A stretch of DNA of 21,896 bases from an uncultured Tidjanibacter sp. (GTDB lineage Bacteria; Bacteroidota; Bacteroidia; Bacteroidales; Rikenellaceae). Every line of letters begins with the position of its first letter. Positions within the stretch are counted from its first letter, which is position 1. The stretch covers positions 1-21,896 of the forward strand of contig CAKUKW010000010.1 in assembly GCA_934663885.1 (NCBI GenBank), in the 5' to 3' direction. Below are positions 1 through 6,650 of this stretch, piece by piece. The translations under genes and the position numbers were made by a program. Under the pieces are notes generated by a model. It saw only the letters and a list, made by a program, of their open reading frames with translations, was not told the origin of the DNA and did not search any database.

Positions 1-2078
1 CCTGCGCATGAAACGGCTACCTTGTAAAAATCGGGATACCTCAATATTGCGGCCGTGGACATGAATCCTCCGCCCGAGTGTCCCGTTATGCCCACCTTAC
101 TGATATCCATGAAAGGATAGCGGTCGGCGAGTTGTATGATAGCGGCTTTCTGGTCGGCGAGGCCGTAGTCGCGCAGGTTGCCGTAGCCGTAGGTATGGTA
201 CCATTTGGAGCGCGAAGGGTGTCCGCCGCGGTTACCCACAGTGACCACTATGAAACCGAGCTGCGCAAGGCGGTCCATCGAGTTGGCGGGCCTGTGGAAC
301 GAGTGGGTCGGTCCTTCGACCTGCGGGCCGGGGTACACGTACTGCACGACCGGATAAGACTTATTGGGATCGAGGTCGAACGGGAAGTATATCGTACCGT
401 AAAGGTCGGTAACGCCGTCGGCCGCCTTGACTTTTATAGGTGTCGGGAATTTATATCCTGCCGCGAAGAGCCCTGAAAGGTCGGCCTCCTCCAACTGCAT
501 AACTTTGCGGCCCGTAACGTCGTAAAGGTCTGTAAAGGGCACAGCGTCGTTACGCGAGGCGTTGGCCACGAAATACTTCCTGCGTTCATGCATACTTATG
601 CCGTAGGTATAATCGCCGGGTGTCAGCAGTTTGAGTCCCGAACCGTCGAAGTTCACGCGGTAAAGGAAATCGTAATAAGGATTTATGCCTTTTTCGCGGC
701 CGTTAGCGGTAAAGTAAATAACCCTGGCCGCGGGATCCACCTCCACTATATGGTTCACGTGCCAAGGGCCTTCGGTTATCTGGTGCTTGAGCTTACCGTC
801 ATAGCTGTAAAGGTATAGGTGCGCCCAGCCGTCCTCTTCGCTCCAGTGGATAATATCGCTGCCGGGGCCACCTGTCAGGCGCATCCCGCGGGTTTCGAGG
901 TAGGTATTGAACCTCTCCTCGATAATTGTTTTAGAAGACAGTGTTTCGACGTCCACACGGCATATATCCATGCGTTTCAGGTCGCGGCTCATGCGGGTAA
1001 AGAAAAATTCCTTATTGTCGCCCATCCACGTATACGAATAAAGCGTATAGTCATCGTATATCTTCTTAACCGGTTCGTTATCGTAAATAACGCCCACAGT
1101 CTGGTCCTTGAAAGCCGCCACGTCTATCTCACGCATGTCGCCGCTTTCCAGATTATAGATATACATGTGCATTTGTGGAGCCTCTTTCTCGCCCGGCATC
1201 TGGTAGCGGTATGTTTCGAGGGTCGGGCGCGGACGCTCTGTATGGTATATCACCCACAGATCCTTGACTTCACGCTCATCCGTCTTACCGGCGATAAAAT
1301 TCTGAGAGTCGGGCGACCATACGATGCCCGCGCGGCGGCGTTTTTCCTTCTCCTTTTGCTGGTCGTCTTTCGTATTGATACGCGAATCGGTATATCCGAA
1401 ATAACGGAAGCCGTCCTCCGTAAGCTGGCGCTCTACTATAGTGCTGTCCTTTTCGTTGACTATTGCCTTCTCGAAGTTCTCCCGGTCCATATACCACAGG
1501 TTGAAATCTTTCGCGAAGACGACATGCTTGCCGTCGGGCGAAATATTGGCCCAGAAAGGCAATGTTTTCGTTTCGTAATCCTCCAGGAGTGTCAGTTTGC
1601 CGGTCGCAACATTATATTCGAATACGTATTTTTTCTTCTCTTTCTTTTTCTCTCCGGTTTCACGGTTCAGGTATTCCTGCTCCTCTACCTTGCTGCGGAC
1701 GGTAAAGCGGAATGCCTTCTCATCGGCCGTAAAGCGGATACTGTTTATCGGCAGGTTTTGTCCGTCATAGGGGTCTTTAAGTATGCGCGTAAGTTCGGCC
1801 GCCATACGGTCGTTGTCGAAAAGTACTGTCTTGGTACGTTTGTCGGGGTCTACAATATACCACTTAGTACCCTCCGGGGTTTTGTAGGTGTAATAGAACC
1901 GGTTAGAGTTTTCAAGCCACATAGGCCTGAGAGCCATCGAATGGACCATTTGTCCCAGCTTAGCGGGCGAGAACCTCTCCGCCCCCGCATAATTGCTTTT
2001 GGAGATCGGCGTACGCTCCTGCGCGGTTACCGAAAAAGCGAAAAGCATGCAAAACAAAAACAGTAAAGCTTTCCTCAT
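1..2078 (-). CDS. S9 family serine peptidase (DPP IV-type propeller plus prolyl oligopeptidase domain), partial at C-terminus
   Basis: I translated this by eye on the minus strand from the ATG at 2076-2078. It gives 692 codons that stay in one frame at checkpoints near 1503, 843 and 63, then run off the window. Residues 1-20 are a Sec signal peptide (MRKALLFLFCMLFAFSVTAQ), so the protein is exported to the periplasm or envelope. A long beta-propeller region follows, with repeated blade motifs such as ISPDGKHVVF, IVWSPDSQNF and HWSEEDGWAHLYLYS. The alpha/beta-hydrolase part has YVYPGPQVEGPTHSFHRP, GNRGGHPSRS and the nucleophile elbow GHSGGGFM with Ser at about residue 668. The catalytic Asp and His lie beyond the window edge. 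Family knowledge: S9 enzymes cleave short peptides, often after proline. I did not see the DPP IV YEEE-type motif that binds the free N-terminus, so strict dipeptidyl-peptidase activity is uncertain. No co-directional partner is close. Confidence 0.93.
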   Translation of the reverse strand, partial: MRKALLFLFCMLFAFSVTAQERTPISKSNYAGAERFSPAKLGQMVHSMALRPMWLENSNRFYYTYKTPEGTKWYIVDPDKRTKTVLFDNDRMAAELTRILKDPYDGQNLPINSIRFTADEKAFRFTVRSKVEEQEYLNRETGEKKKEKKKYVFEYNVATGKLTLLEDYETKTLPFWANISPDGKHVVFAKDFNLWYMDRENFEKAIVNEKDSTIVERQLTEDGFRYFGYTDSRINTKDDQQKEKEKRRRAGIVWSPDSQNFIAGKTDEREVKDLWVIYHTERPRPTLETYRYQMPGEKEAPQMHMYIYNLESGDMREIDVAAFKDQTVGVIYDNEPVKKIYDDYTLYSYTWMGDNKEFFFTRMSRDLKRMDICRVDVETLSSKTIIEERFNTYLETRGMRLTGGPGSDIIHWSEEDGWAHLYLYSYDGKLKHQITEGPWHVNHIVEVDPAARVIYFTANGREKGINPYYDFLYRVNFDGSGLKLLTPGDYTYGISMHERRKYFVANASRNDAVPFTDLYDVTGRKVMQLEEADLSGLFAAGYKFPTPIKVKAADGVTDLYGTIYFPFDLDPNKSYPVVQYVYPGPQVEGPTHSFHRPANSMDRLAQLGFIVVTVGNRGGHPSRSKWYHTYGYGNLRDYGLADQKAAIIQLADRYPFMDISKVGITGHSGGGFMSTAAILRYPDFYKVAVSCA

Positions 2079-2370
2079 CAGATAGTAATTTTAGATTAGC
2101 AATATTTTTATATAATTAGGATATTCTCCTGGAAACCGAAATTGACGGGATATAATCCGACACCTTTCAGACCTATTACCGCAATAAATAATTAACGGAG
2201 CAACAAGATAATAATTTTTATCCGATTAACCGTTCACGATAATGACGACTTGCTATAATTTAATATGCCGCAGATAAAAATATCAAAGGGGAAACCAGTT
2301 AAGGCCTCCCCTCTATTTAGGTAGTAATGGATTAGTAAAAGTTGCCGGCACTCAGGTACGGCCGGATATT
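2079..2370. other. AT-rich intergenic region between secG and the S9 peptidase gene
   Basis: This is 292 bp without a credible gene. It should hold the peptidase promoter and leader, but I see no clean TAnnTTTG box. The part next to secG contains the terminator-like hairpin listed at 2287-2312. The rest is AT-rich and unremarkable. Confidence 0.7.
2287..2312 (-). terminator. Probable terminator downstream of secG
   Basis: Read on the minus strand, AGGGGA pairs with TCCCCT. The inner GGCC and GGTT can extend the stem through two G-T wobbles around a 6-nt loop. The stem is followed by TTTGATATTTTTA. It lies 59 bp after the secG stop. The T-tract is interrupted, so efficiency is uncertain. Confidence 0.5.
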
Positions 2371-2712
2371 TTATTCTTCAGGTATAACCTCTTCTATTGG
2401 AATTGCCGGAACCTGGTTAGGGATAGTTACTCCGGGCTCTCCCGTAACCTGCTCTATAAGGCTGTCTGTACGGTTTACGCGGCCGACCTTATGCGAAGAC
2501 ATCGCTATCGAAGCGCAAAGGCTCAGCACTACGATGGCAACCGCCAGCGTCCAGGTCGACTTTTCAAGGAAGTTGGATGTCTCGCGTACACCCATAACCT
2601 GATTCGATGCCCCGAAGTTGGCAGCCATGCCGCTTTTGGGATTTTGCGCCAGAACGGCAAGTATCAGCAGAAAACTCGCAATGATGATAAGTACGACAAA
2701 AACGATATACAT
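2371..2712 (-). CDS. secG: Preprotein translocase subunit SecG
   Basis: This 113-aa protein has two hydrophobic helices, at about residues 2-22 (YIVFVVLIIIASFLLILAVL) and 53-70. The loop between them carries the SecG signature: QNPKSGMAANFGASNQVMGVR, then ETSNFLEKSTW. A hydrophilic, acidic, proline-containing tail after residue 75 is common in Bacteroidota SecG. SecG is the small inner-membrane subunit of the SecYEG channel and supports SecA-driven export. The start at 2712 is preceded by an AT-rich stretch without a Shine-Dalgarno site. The gene lies 19 bp after the stop of the decayed TPR gene and downstream of lptE, so it probably belonged to one operon with them. Length and motifs are normal for the family. 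Confidence 0.95.
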   Translation of the reverse strand: MYIVFVVLIIIASFLLILAVLAQNPKSGMAANFGASNQVMGVRETSNFLEKSTWTLAVAIVVLSLCASIAMSSHKVGRVNRTDSLIEQVTGEPGVTIPNQVPAIPIEEVIPEE

Positions 2713-2731
2713 TTTATTTATTATTAATTGT

Positions 2732-3142
2732 TTATAATTCTTCTTTTGCAGCCTTTAATGCATTGGCACTGTCGATAATCTCGGCAAAATAAATACTTTT
2801 TTCCGGATAAAGCAAACTTAATCGCCCATATATTTTTACTGCTTCAACAAAACAACCCTGATTCATATATACGGAAGCCAGTTTCCGCTGTAAAGAGCAT
2901 ATCATCTTCCCGCAAAACGGTATTTATGGACTCTGTATTTTTCAAAGCGATTGCTGAAAAAACTTCGCGTGCCCTCCTCATTGACCGCAACGCGGAAACA
3001 GTCTGTCAGGGTTAAATGAACAGGCCGGCGGCATGCCGCCGGCCTGCAACCTGTTTGCGGCATCGAACCATGGGTATTTTTCGGCGAGAGAATCTATATA
3101 TCCTTCGGCTTCTCTACCGCCGCCTCTCCCGCTCTTGCCCAT
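2732..3142 (-). pseudogene. Decayed TPR-protein gene between lptE and secG
   Basis: Three fragments in two frames share this interval. Fragment A starts at ATG 3140-3142 and ends at TGA 2978-2980 (54 codons); it contains YIDSLAEKYPWFDAANRL, similar to the N-terminal part of Bacteroidota TPR proteins encoded next to secG. Fragment B starts at ATG 2979-2981, overlapping the stop of A, and ends at TGA 2844-2846; it reads INTVLREDDMLFTAET before losing sense. Fragment C, back in frame A, carries LASVYMNQGCFVEAVKIYG and then LSLLYPEKSIYFAEIIDSA, a typical terminal TPR motif, and stops at TAA 2732-2734. The B-to-C switch is near 2884-2890. Family knowledge from memory: intact homologues are several times longer, so a large internal deletion plus frameshifts is inferred. 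A 26-bp palindrome lies inside fragment A. The alternative, a set of real tiny genes, is unlikely. Confidence 0.75.
3021..3046. repeat. Perfect 26-bp GC-rich palindrome inside the TPR pseudogene
   Basis: Thirteen bases (CAGGCCGGCGGCA) are followed directly by their exact reverse complement. The palindrome sits where fragment A of the pseudogene stops resembling TPR proteins. It is almost entirely G and C, apart from the central AT and the outer A and T, in an otherwise moderate-GC stretch. It could be a REP-like element, a deletion scar, or a terminator: on the minus strand it is followed by TTCATTTAA. Confidence 0.8.
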
Positions 3143-3171
3143 GCTAACAGCGCTTCAGTTCGCAGTTCTGA

Positions 3172-3702
3172 CTACCAGTTGGCGACCGACGCGTTGAATA
3201 TATCGTTGACGAGCATATCCACTATATCGGGAATAAGCGTCCCTTCCGCCGTTGCAAGATCCTGTGAAGACGGGAACGTATCGAAAGCGGTAAAAGTTTT
3301 ATTCGTAAAGTTCCACTGCGGCTCCAGTACATTGATATAAGTCACCCTTACCGTAATGGTCAGTCTGTACCGCGAAGCCATATCGTCTCCTGCGGAGACA
3401 GCGTCCGGAGTCATGGCGTACCCGATAATCTCGCCCTGGAAATTGAGGTCGCCTGTGCCGTCGCTCACCTGCTGCAGTTTGGTCTGACGGGCGAACTTGT
3501 CTTTTAAACCGTCCGTCAGCGTGGCACTCAGAATAGGCGCTACGGTCGGGGCATTATTGGGAAAGTAGGCAATACTGACGGTTTTAGCATCGGGAGGTAT
3601 CGACGCGCCGGTGAAAGAGTACTTTACCGAAAAACATCCTGCTATAAAGGTACATGCCAGGACTAAAAGTGGCACATAAATATATCGGTATCCGGATTTC
3701 AT
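3172..3702 (-). CDS. lptE: LptE-family outer-membrane lipoprotein
   Basis: This 176-aa protein starts with a lipoprotein signal ending in FIAGC, so the acylated residue should be Cys23. The mature part begins FSVKYSFTGASIPPDAKTVS and continues with SIAYFPNNAPTVAPILSATL and LTDGLKDKFARQT. This is the pattern of Bacteroidota LptE proteins, which plug the LptD barrel and help place lipopolysaccharide in the outer leaflet. The later motif NFQGEIIGYAMTP and the C-terminal two-helix region also fit. The gene lies 45 bp downstream of the sigma-54 activator and upstream of the TPR remnant and secG, an order I recall from related Bacteroidales. Sequence similarity between LptE families is low, so the family call rests on lipobox, length, motifs and position together. 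Confidence 0.85.
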   Translation of the reverse strand: MKSGYRYIYVPLLVLACTFIAGCFSVKYSFTGASIPPDAKTVSIAYFPNNAPTVAPILSATLTDGLKDKFARQTKLQQVSDGTGDLNFQGEIIGYAMTPDAVSAGDDMASRYRLTITVRVTYINVLEPQWNFTNKTFTAFDTFPSSQDLATAEGTLIPDIVDMLVNDIFNASVANW

Positions 3703-3747
3703 ATTGAATAAGTTTATATTTTATGTAAGGCGTGTTAACATGAATTG

Positions 3748-4956
3748 TTACTCCTTGATATCCAGGTCTTTTATTTTGCGGTACAGTGTCCTTTCCGACA
3801 TGAACAGCTCTTTTGCAGCCTCTTTACGGCGCCCGTTGTGCTTGCGCAGTGCCTTAACTATCGCCTCCCGGAGCATTTCGTCCTTCGTCATCGCGCGGGG
3901 CGGCTCTTCCGTAACGTCCTCGCTATGGGCGAAATGCTGTTCGGGCTCGGGGTGTACGATATTCTGGGGAGGAGCGGCCTGCAGCAGGCCCGCGATACGG
4001 TCCATTTGCTCCGGAGTAGCATCGCCGCCAAGCAGTTCGCGCATCATCCCTTTAATGTCGTTTATCTCCGTACGCATGTCGAAGAGCACTTTATACAATA
4101 TTTCGCGTTCAAGCTCCTTATCACCATCGGAAGTCTTGTTTCCAACATGTACGGGCATTCGCTGTCCGCTGCCGTCATCAGGCAGGTATTTTTTCAGGAC
4201 TGCCGCGGTAATAACCCGGGATTCCTCTATCGCAGAAATCTGTTCGGCCACATTCTTGAGCTGGCGTATGTTTCCGCGCCAATAGTAATTCTCGAGCATC
4301 GCCCGGGCCTGGTCGTCAAGCGTAATAACAGGCATACGGTACTGTATGGCAACATCGGCTGCGAATTTACGGAACAGCAGGCATATATCCTCCTTCCGTT
4401 CCCTGAGCGGTGGTACGTATATCGGCACGGTATTGAGCCTGTAATAAAGGTCTTCCCTGAACCGGCCTGAGGAGATAGCGGTCTGGAGGTTTATATTGGT
4501 AGCAGCAACCACCCTGACGTCTGTCTTCTGGGTTTTCGACGATCCGACCCGTATAAATTCGCCCGCCTGCAACACCCTGAGGAGCCTCACCTGCGTCGAT
4601 AACGGAAGCTCCGCCACTTCGTCGAGGAAAATGGTGCCGCCGTTGGCTTCCTCGAAATATCCTTTACGGGATTCGGTAGCGCCCGTAAAAGAGCCCTTCT
4701 CATGTCCGAAAAGTTCGGAATCTATAGTTCCTTCCGGTATTGCCCCGCAGTTTACCGCTATATATTTGTTGTGCTTCCGGCTGCTGTAAGCGTGGATAAC
4801 CTGCGGGAAATATTCCTTTCCCACCCCGCTCTCTCCCGTAACCAATACCGAAAGGTCGGTCGGGGCGACGCGCACGGCCACCTCGAGGGCCCTGTCCATG
4901 GCCTCGCTGGTGCCGATTATGCCGAAACGTTGTTTTATCGACGAAAGATCCATCAT
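3748..4956 (-). CDS. Sigma-54-dependent transcriptional activator without receiver domain
   Basis: This 402-aa protein is an AAA+ activator followed by a Fis-type helix-turn-helix. Walker A is GESGVGKE (residues 41-48), the sigma-54 contact loop is GSFTGA (88-93), and Walker B is GGTIFLDE (106-113). Next come sensor I (VVAATN), REDLYYRL and the WRGNIRQLKN motif. The C-terminal 33 residues (ALRKHNGRRKEAAKELFMSE, then RTLYRKIKDL) are the DNA-binding domain. Family knowledge: such proteins use ATP to remodel RNA polymerase holding sigma-54. There is no N-terminal receiver or GAF domain; the AAA+ region begins almost at once, so control may act through expression level or a partner protein. An acidic, proline-containing linker separates the two domains. 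M1 and M2 are both possible starts. The next gene downstream is lptE. Confidence 0.93.
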   Translation of the reverse strand: MMDLSSIKQRFGIIGTSEAMDRALEVAVRVAPTDLSVLVTGESGVGKEYFPQVIHAYSSRKHNKYIAVNCGAIPEGTIDSELFGHEKGSFTGATESRKGYFEEANGGTIFLDEVAELPLSTQVRLLRVLQAGEFIRVGSSKTQKTDVRVVAATNINLQTAISSGRFREDLYYRLNTVPIYVPPLRERKEDICLLFRKFAADVAIQYRMPVITLDDQARAMLENYYWRGNIRQLKNVAEQISAIEESRVITAAVLKKYLPDDGSGQRMPVHVGNKTSDGDKELEREILYKVLFDMRTEINDIKGMMRELLGGDATPEQMDRIAGLLQAAPPQNIVHPEPEQHFAHSEDVTEEPPRAMTKDEMLREAIVKALRKHNGRRKEAAKELFMSERTLYRKIKDLDIKE

Positions 4957-4993
4957 TATTTAATTTTGAAGGGGACGCAATTTTAACCGCCCG

Positions 4994-5001
4994 CAAAGAT
5001 A
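4994..5001 (-). promoter_or_regulatory. Candidate Bacteroidota promoter (-7 box) for the sigma-54 activator operon
   Basis: On the minus strand this reads TATCTTTG, matching the TAnnTTTG -7 consensus of the Bacteroidota primary sigma factor. A TTTT lies 20 bp upstream, in place of the usual TTTG at -33. The predicted transcript starts about 30 nt before the activator start codon. Confidence 0.55.
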
Positions 5002-5048
5002 GTAAAAGGCCGGGGCAATCGAAAAAACTCACTTCTTAATTATAGCCC

Positions 5049-5122
5049 GTCCCATTCCACATTATGCATAAATATAACACAAAACAGGTCGGTTTATTAT
5101 CCCGGCAAACAGGGAATGGGAC
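5049..5122. repeat. 10-bp inverted repeat with 54-bp AT-rich spacer
   Basis: GTCCCATTCC at 5049-5058 is matched by its exact reverse complement at 5113-5122. It lies between the HU-CCDC81-like gene and the promoter of the sigma-54 activator. There is no T-tract, so it is not a standard terminator. It may be a pair of binding half-sites or a long-range mRNA hairpin. Confidence 0.5.
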
Positions 5123-5144
5123 AGATTAACATATCCTGCGTCCA

Positions 5145-6368
5145 TTACTCCTCTATTACCATCTCCCGCCGCTCGAGCTCTATACCTTTCTTAACCACTT
5201 CACCGTAAACAATAGCGGCAACAGCCAATACCAGCACTATAATCCCGATGACAAGAATCCCGTCCACCTTTTTCTTCTTCGGGCGCCTTATTTGAATATT
5301 CTGCGGTGTGGAATGGACTTCTGGCAGACCCTCCGCTGCATACAATTCTTTTTTATCGGCACGCAAAAGATCATCTTCATCGGTATTCGGAAAAACTTCG
5401 CAGGCAACATCCGTAGCCGAACTTCCGGGAGCCCCGTTCACCGGCGCCCCGCCATACCCTACAGCTTTTTCTTCTCGCCCGCTTTCCGCCTGCGGCAACG
5501 GCCCGTCATCATAAAGAAGCCGTCTTATAAGTTCACGCTCGCTTTTGCCTGAACGTATGCCAAAATCGTCCCGGAGTCTTTCAACGCCGCTTTGCCCCAT
5601 GGGAACCCTACCCGCGACACTACCTGTGACAGTAGTTCCCGCCGGCAAACCGGCCTCGATTATGGACTCCGGTTCAGACTTAGCAGAAGTGGGGTCCGGC
5701 GTGGGGTCAGCACCTTCCTCACGCCCAGGCTCAGGCGCCGGGATGATGCGATCCGTAATTTCCACGACTGTTTCCAAATCCGTGACATCCGTTTCTTTGC
5801 CGGATGCGGGGGCTGTTTCTTCCGAAGGTTCCTCCGAGCCGGAATCTTCTCCAGTATCAAAAGTAGCGCTTAGCGATTCATTTTCGCTGTGAAATATCCT
5901 GACTTCTCTGATTTCCTGAAGGGAGATCACGGGTTCGTTTTCCAGCGGCGGGAATATCTCGCCGGAAACCATATCCTGAGTAGCATCGGTAGATGTTTCA
6001 GCTTCTCCTGCAGCCATACTTCCGGGCATGCCTGCCTCCATTTCACGTTCGTACGGATACATATCGTAGCAGCCGTCCGGAGTCATGCGGATGATCCCCA
6101 CCCCATCGATGACAACCTCCCTCTTATGCAGGAGCTCCGTCTTAAGGTGGAAAGAATACTTACCTACGGCCTCCCTTGCCGCTTCTTCGGCAAGGCCTGT
6201 TCCGCTTCTGAGGGCCGATGCCAAAACCCCGTCGTCGGAGTTAAGTATGTCCACGAAAGCAATCTCCCCGCCGGGCCGGCGTATCAGCGCGCCGAATCCG
6301 GGAATGACGACCCTCCGTTTCCCCTCGCCGAGGCACCCGGCAACCACACTGTCTATATTTATGTCCAT
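5145..6368 (-). CDS. HU-CCDC81-like domain protein with one C-terminal membrane helix
   Basis: This 407-aa protein begins with an HU/IHF-like fold of the bacterial CCDC81 type: residues 1-105 include VVIPGFGALIRRPGGEIAFV, NSDDGVLASALRSGTGLAEE and a second HU-like half, HKREVVIDGVGIIRMTPDG. Residues 110-360 are acidic, rich in E, S, P, T and G, and probably disordered. A single helix at about 370-392 (GILVIGIIVLVLAVAAIVYG) is preceded by RRPKKKKVD, and a 15-residue charged tail follows. By the positive-inside rule the HU domain should be cytoplasmic. Family knowledge: many Bacteroidota homologues end in a periplasmic SPOR domain that binds denuded peptidoglycan; this one has only a short tail. 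A role tying a cytoplasmic factor to the membrane or division site is inference. Confidence 0.8.
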   Translation of the reverse strand: MDINIDSVVAGCLGEGKRRVVIPGFGALIRRPGGEIAFVDILNSDDGVLASALRSGTGLAEEAAREAVGKYSFHLKTELLHKREVVIDGVGIIRMTPDGCYDMYPYEREMEAGMPGSMAAGEAETSTDATQDMVSGEIFPPLENEPVISLQEIREVRIFHSENESLSATFDTGEDSGSEEPSEETAPASGKETDVTDLETVVEITDRIIPAPEPGREEGADPTPDPTSAKSEPESIIEAGLPAGTTVTGSVAGRVPMGQSGVERLRDDFGIRSGKSERELIRRLLYDDGPLPQAESGREEKAVGYGGAPVNGAPGSSATDVACEVFPNTDEDDLLRADKKELYAAEGLPEVHSTPQNIQIRRPKKKKVDGILVIGIIVLVLAVAAIVYGEVVKKGIELERREMVIEE

Positions 6369-6463
6369 GAACTATGAGTTTATCGGTTTTATATCAGGCG
6401 CTGCTGTCTCCTGGTCGCCGCACAAGCCGGCTACCAAATTCCCGGAAGGCGCCCGGTATTCTA

Positions 6464-6471
6464 CAAAAATA
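6464..6471 (-). promoter_or_regulatory. Candidate -7 box for the HU-CCDC81-like gene
   Basis: The minus strand reads TATTTTTG, fitting TAnnTTTG, about 95 bp upstream of the start codon. No good -33 element is present at the usual spacing, so this is weak. Confidence 0.3.
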
Positions 6472-6568
6472 AGGATTTTAGCTTAAATTTTATATCCCGC
6501 ACTATATTATATGGCAAAATAGTTGATATTCTGGAAAAGAATTATTTGTTTTGTACCCCGAAATTTTC

Positions 6569-6620
6569 AATCCGGCTCGATTACTTTTGAGAAGAATACT
6601 CGATGTAGCCGAGCCGGATT
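6569..6620 (+). promoter_or_regulatory. 11-bp inverted repeat flanking a candidate speA promoter box
   Basis: AATCCGGCTCG at 6569-6579 and its exact reverse complement at 6610-6620 flank 30 bp. Inside the spacer, TACTTTTG at 6582-6589 fits the Bacteroidota -7 box TAnnTTTG, but I see no -33 element. The two arms are 41 bp apart centre to centre, about four helical turns. This suits an operator for a dimeric repressor, or a leader hairpin if transcription starts further upstream. A shorter alternative stem, CTCG (6599-6602) with CGAG (6610-6613), would compete with it. No T-tract follows, so it is not a terminator. Confidence 0.5.
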
Positions 6621-6650
6621 AAAAAAAATAACCAATAAAAGAAGCGCGAA

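Noticed and set aside
819..2066. 415-aa plus-strand open frame
   Set aside because: It lies antisense to the S9 peptidase, whose propeller and catalytic motifs are clear. The antisense translation resembles no known family and is cysteine- and hydrophobic-rich without pattern.
1..2078. Frameshift in the S9 peptidase gene
   Set aside because: Codon phase agrees at four separated places (start, near 1503, near 843 and at the catalytic serine), and family motifs are continuous.
2764..2780. TGGCAC as part of a sigma-54 promoter
   Set aside because: The -12 element is absent at the required spacing; the bases lie in the TPR remnant and face no gene on that strand.
2813..2820. Minus-strand TAAGTTTG as a secG promoter box
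   Set aside because: It coincides with codons for the conserved GRLSLL segment of the TPR remnant and has no -33 element at 19-21 bp, so chance is the simpler explanation.
3745..4470. 241-aa plus-strand open frame opposite the sigma-54 activator
   Set aside because: It is a shadow of a gene with full AAA+ and Fis motifs; no family signature of its own.
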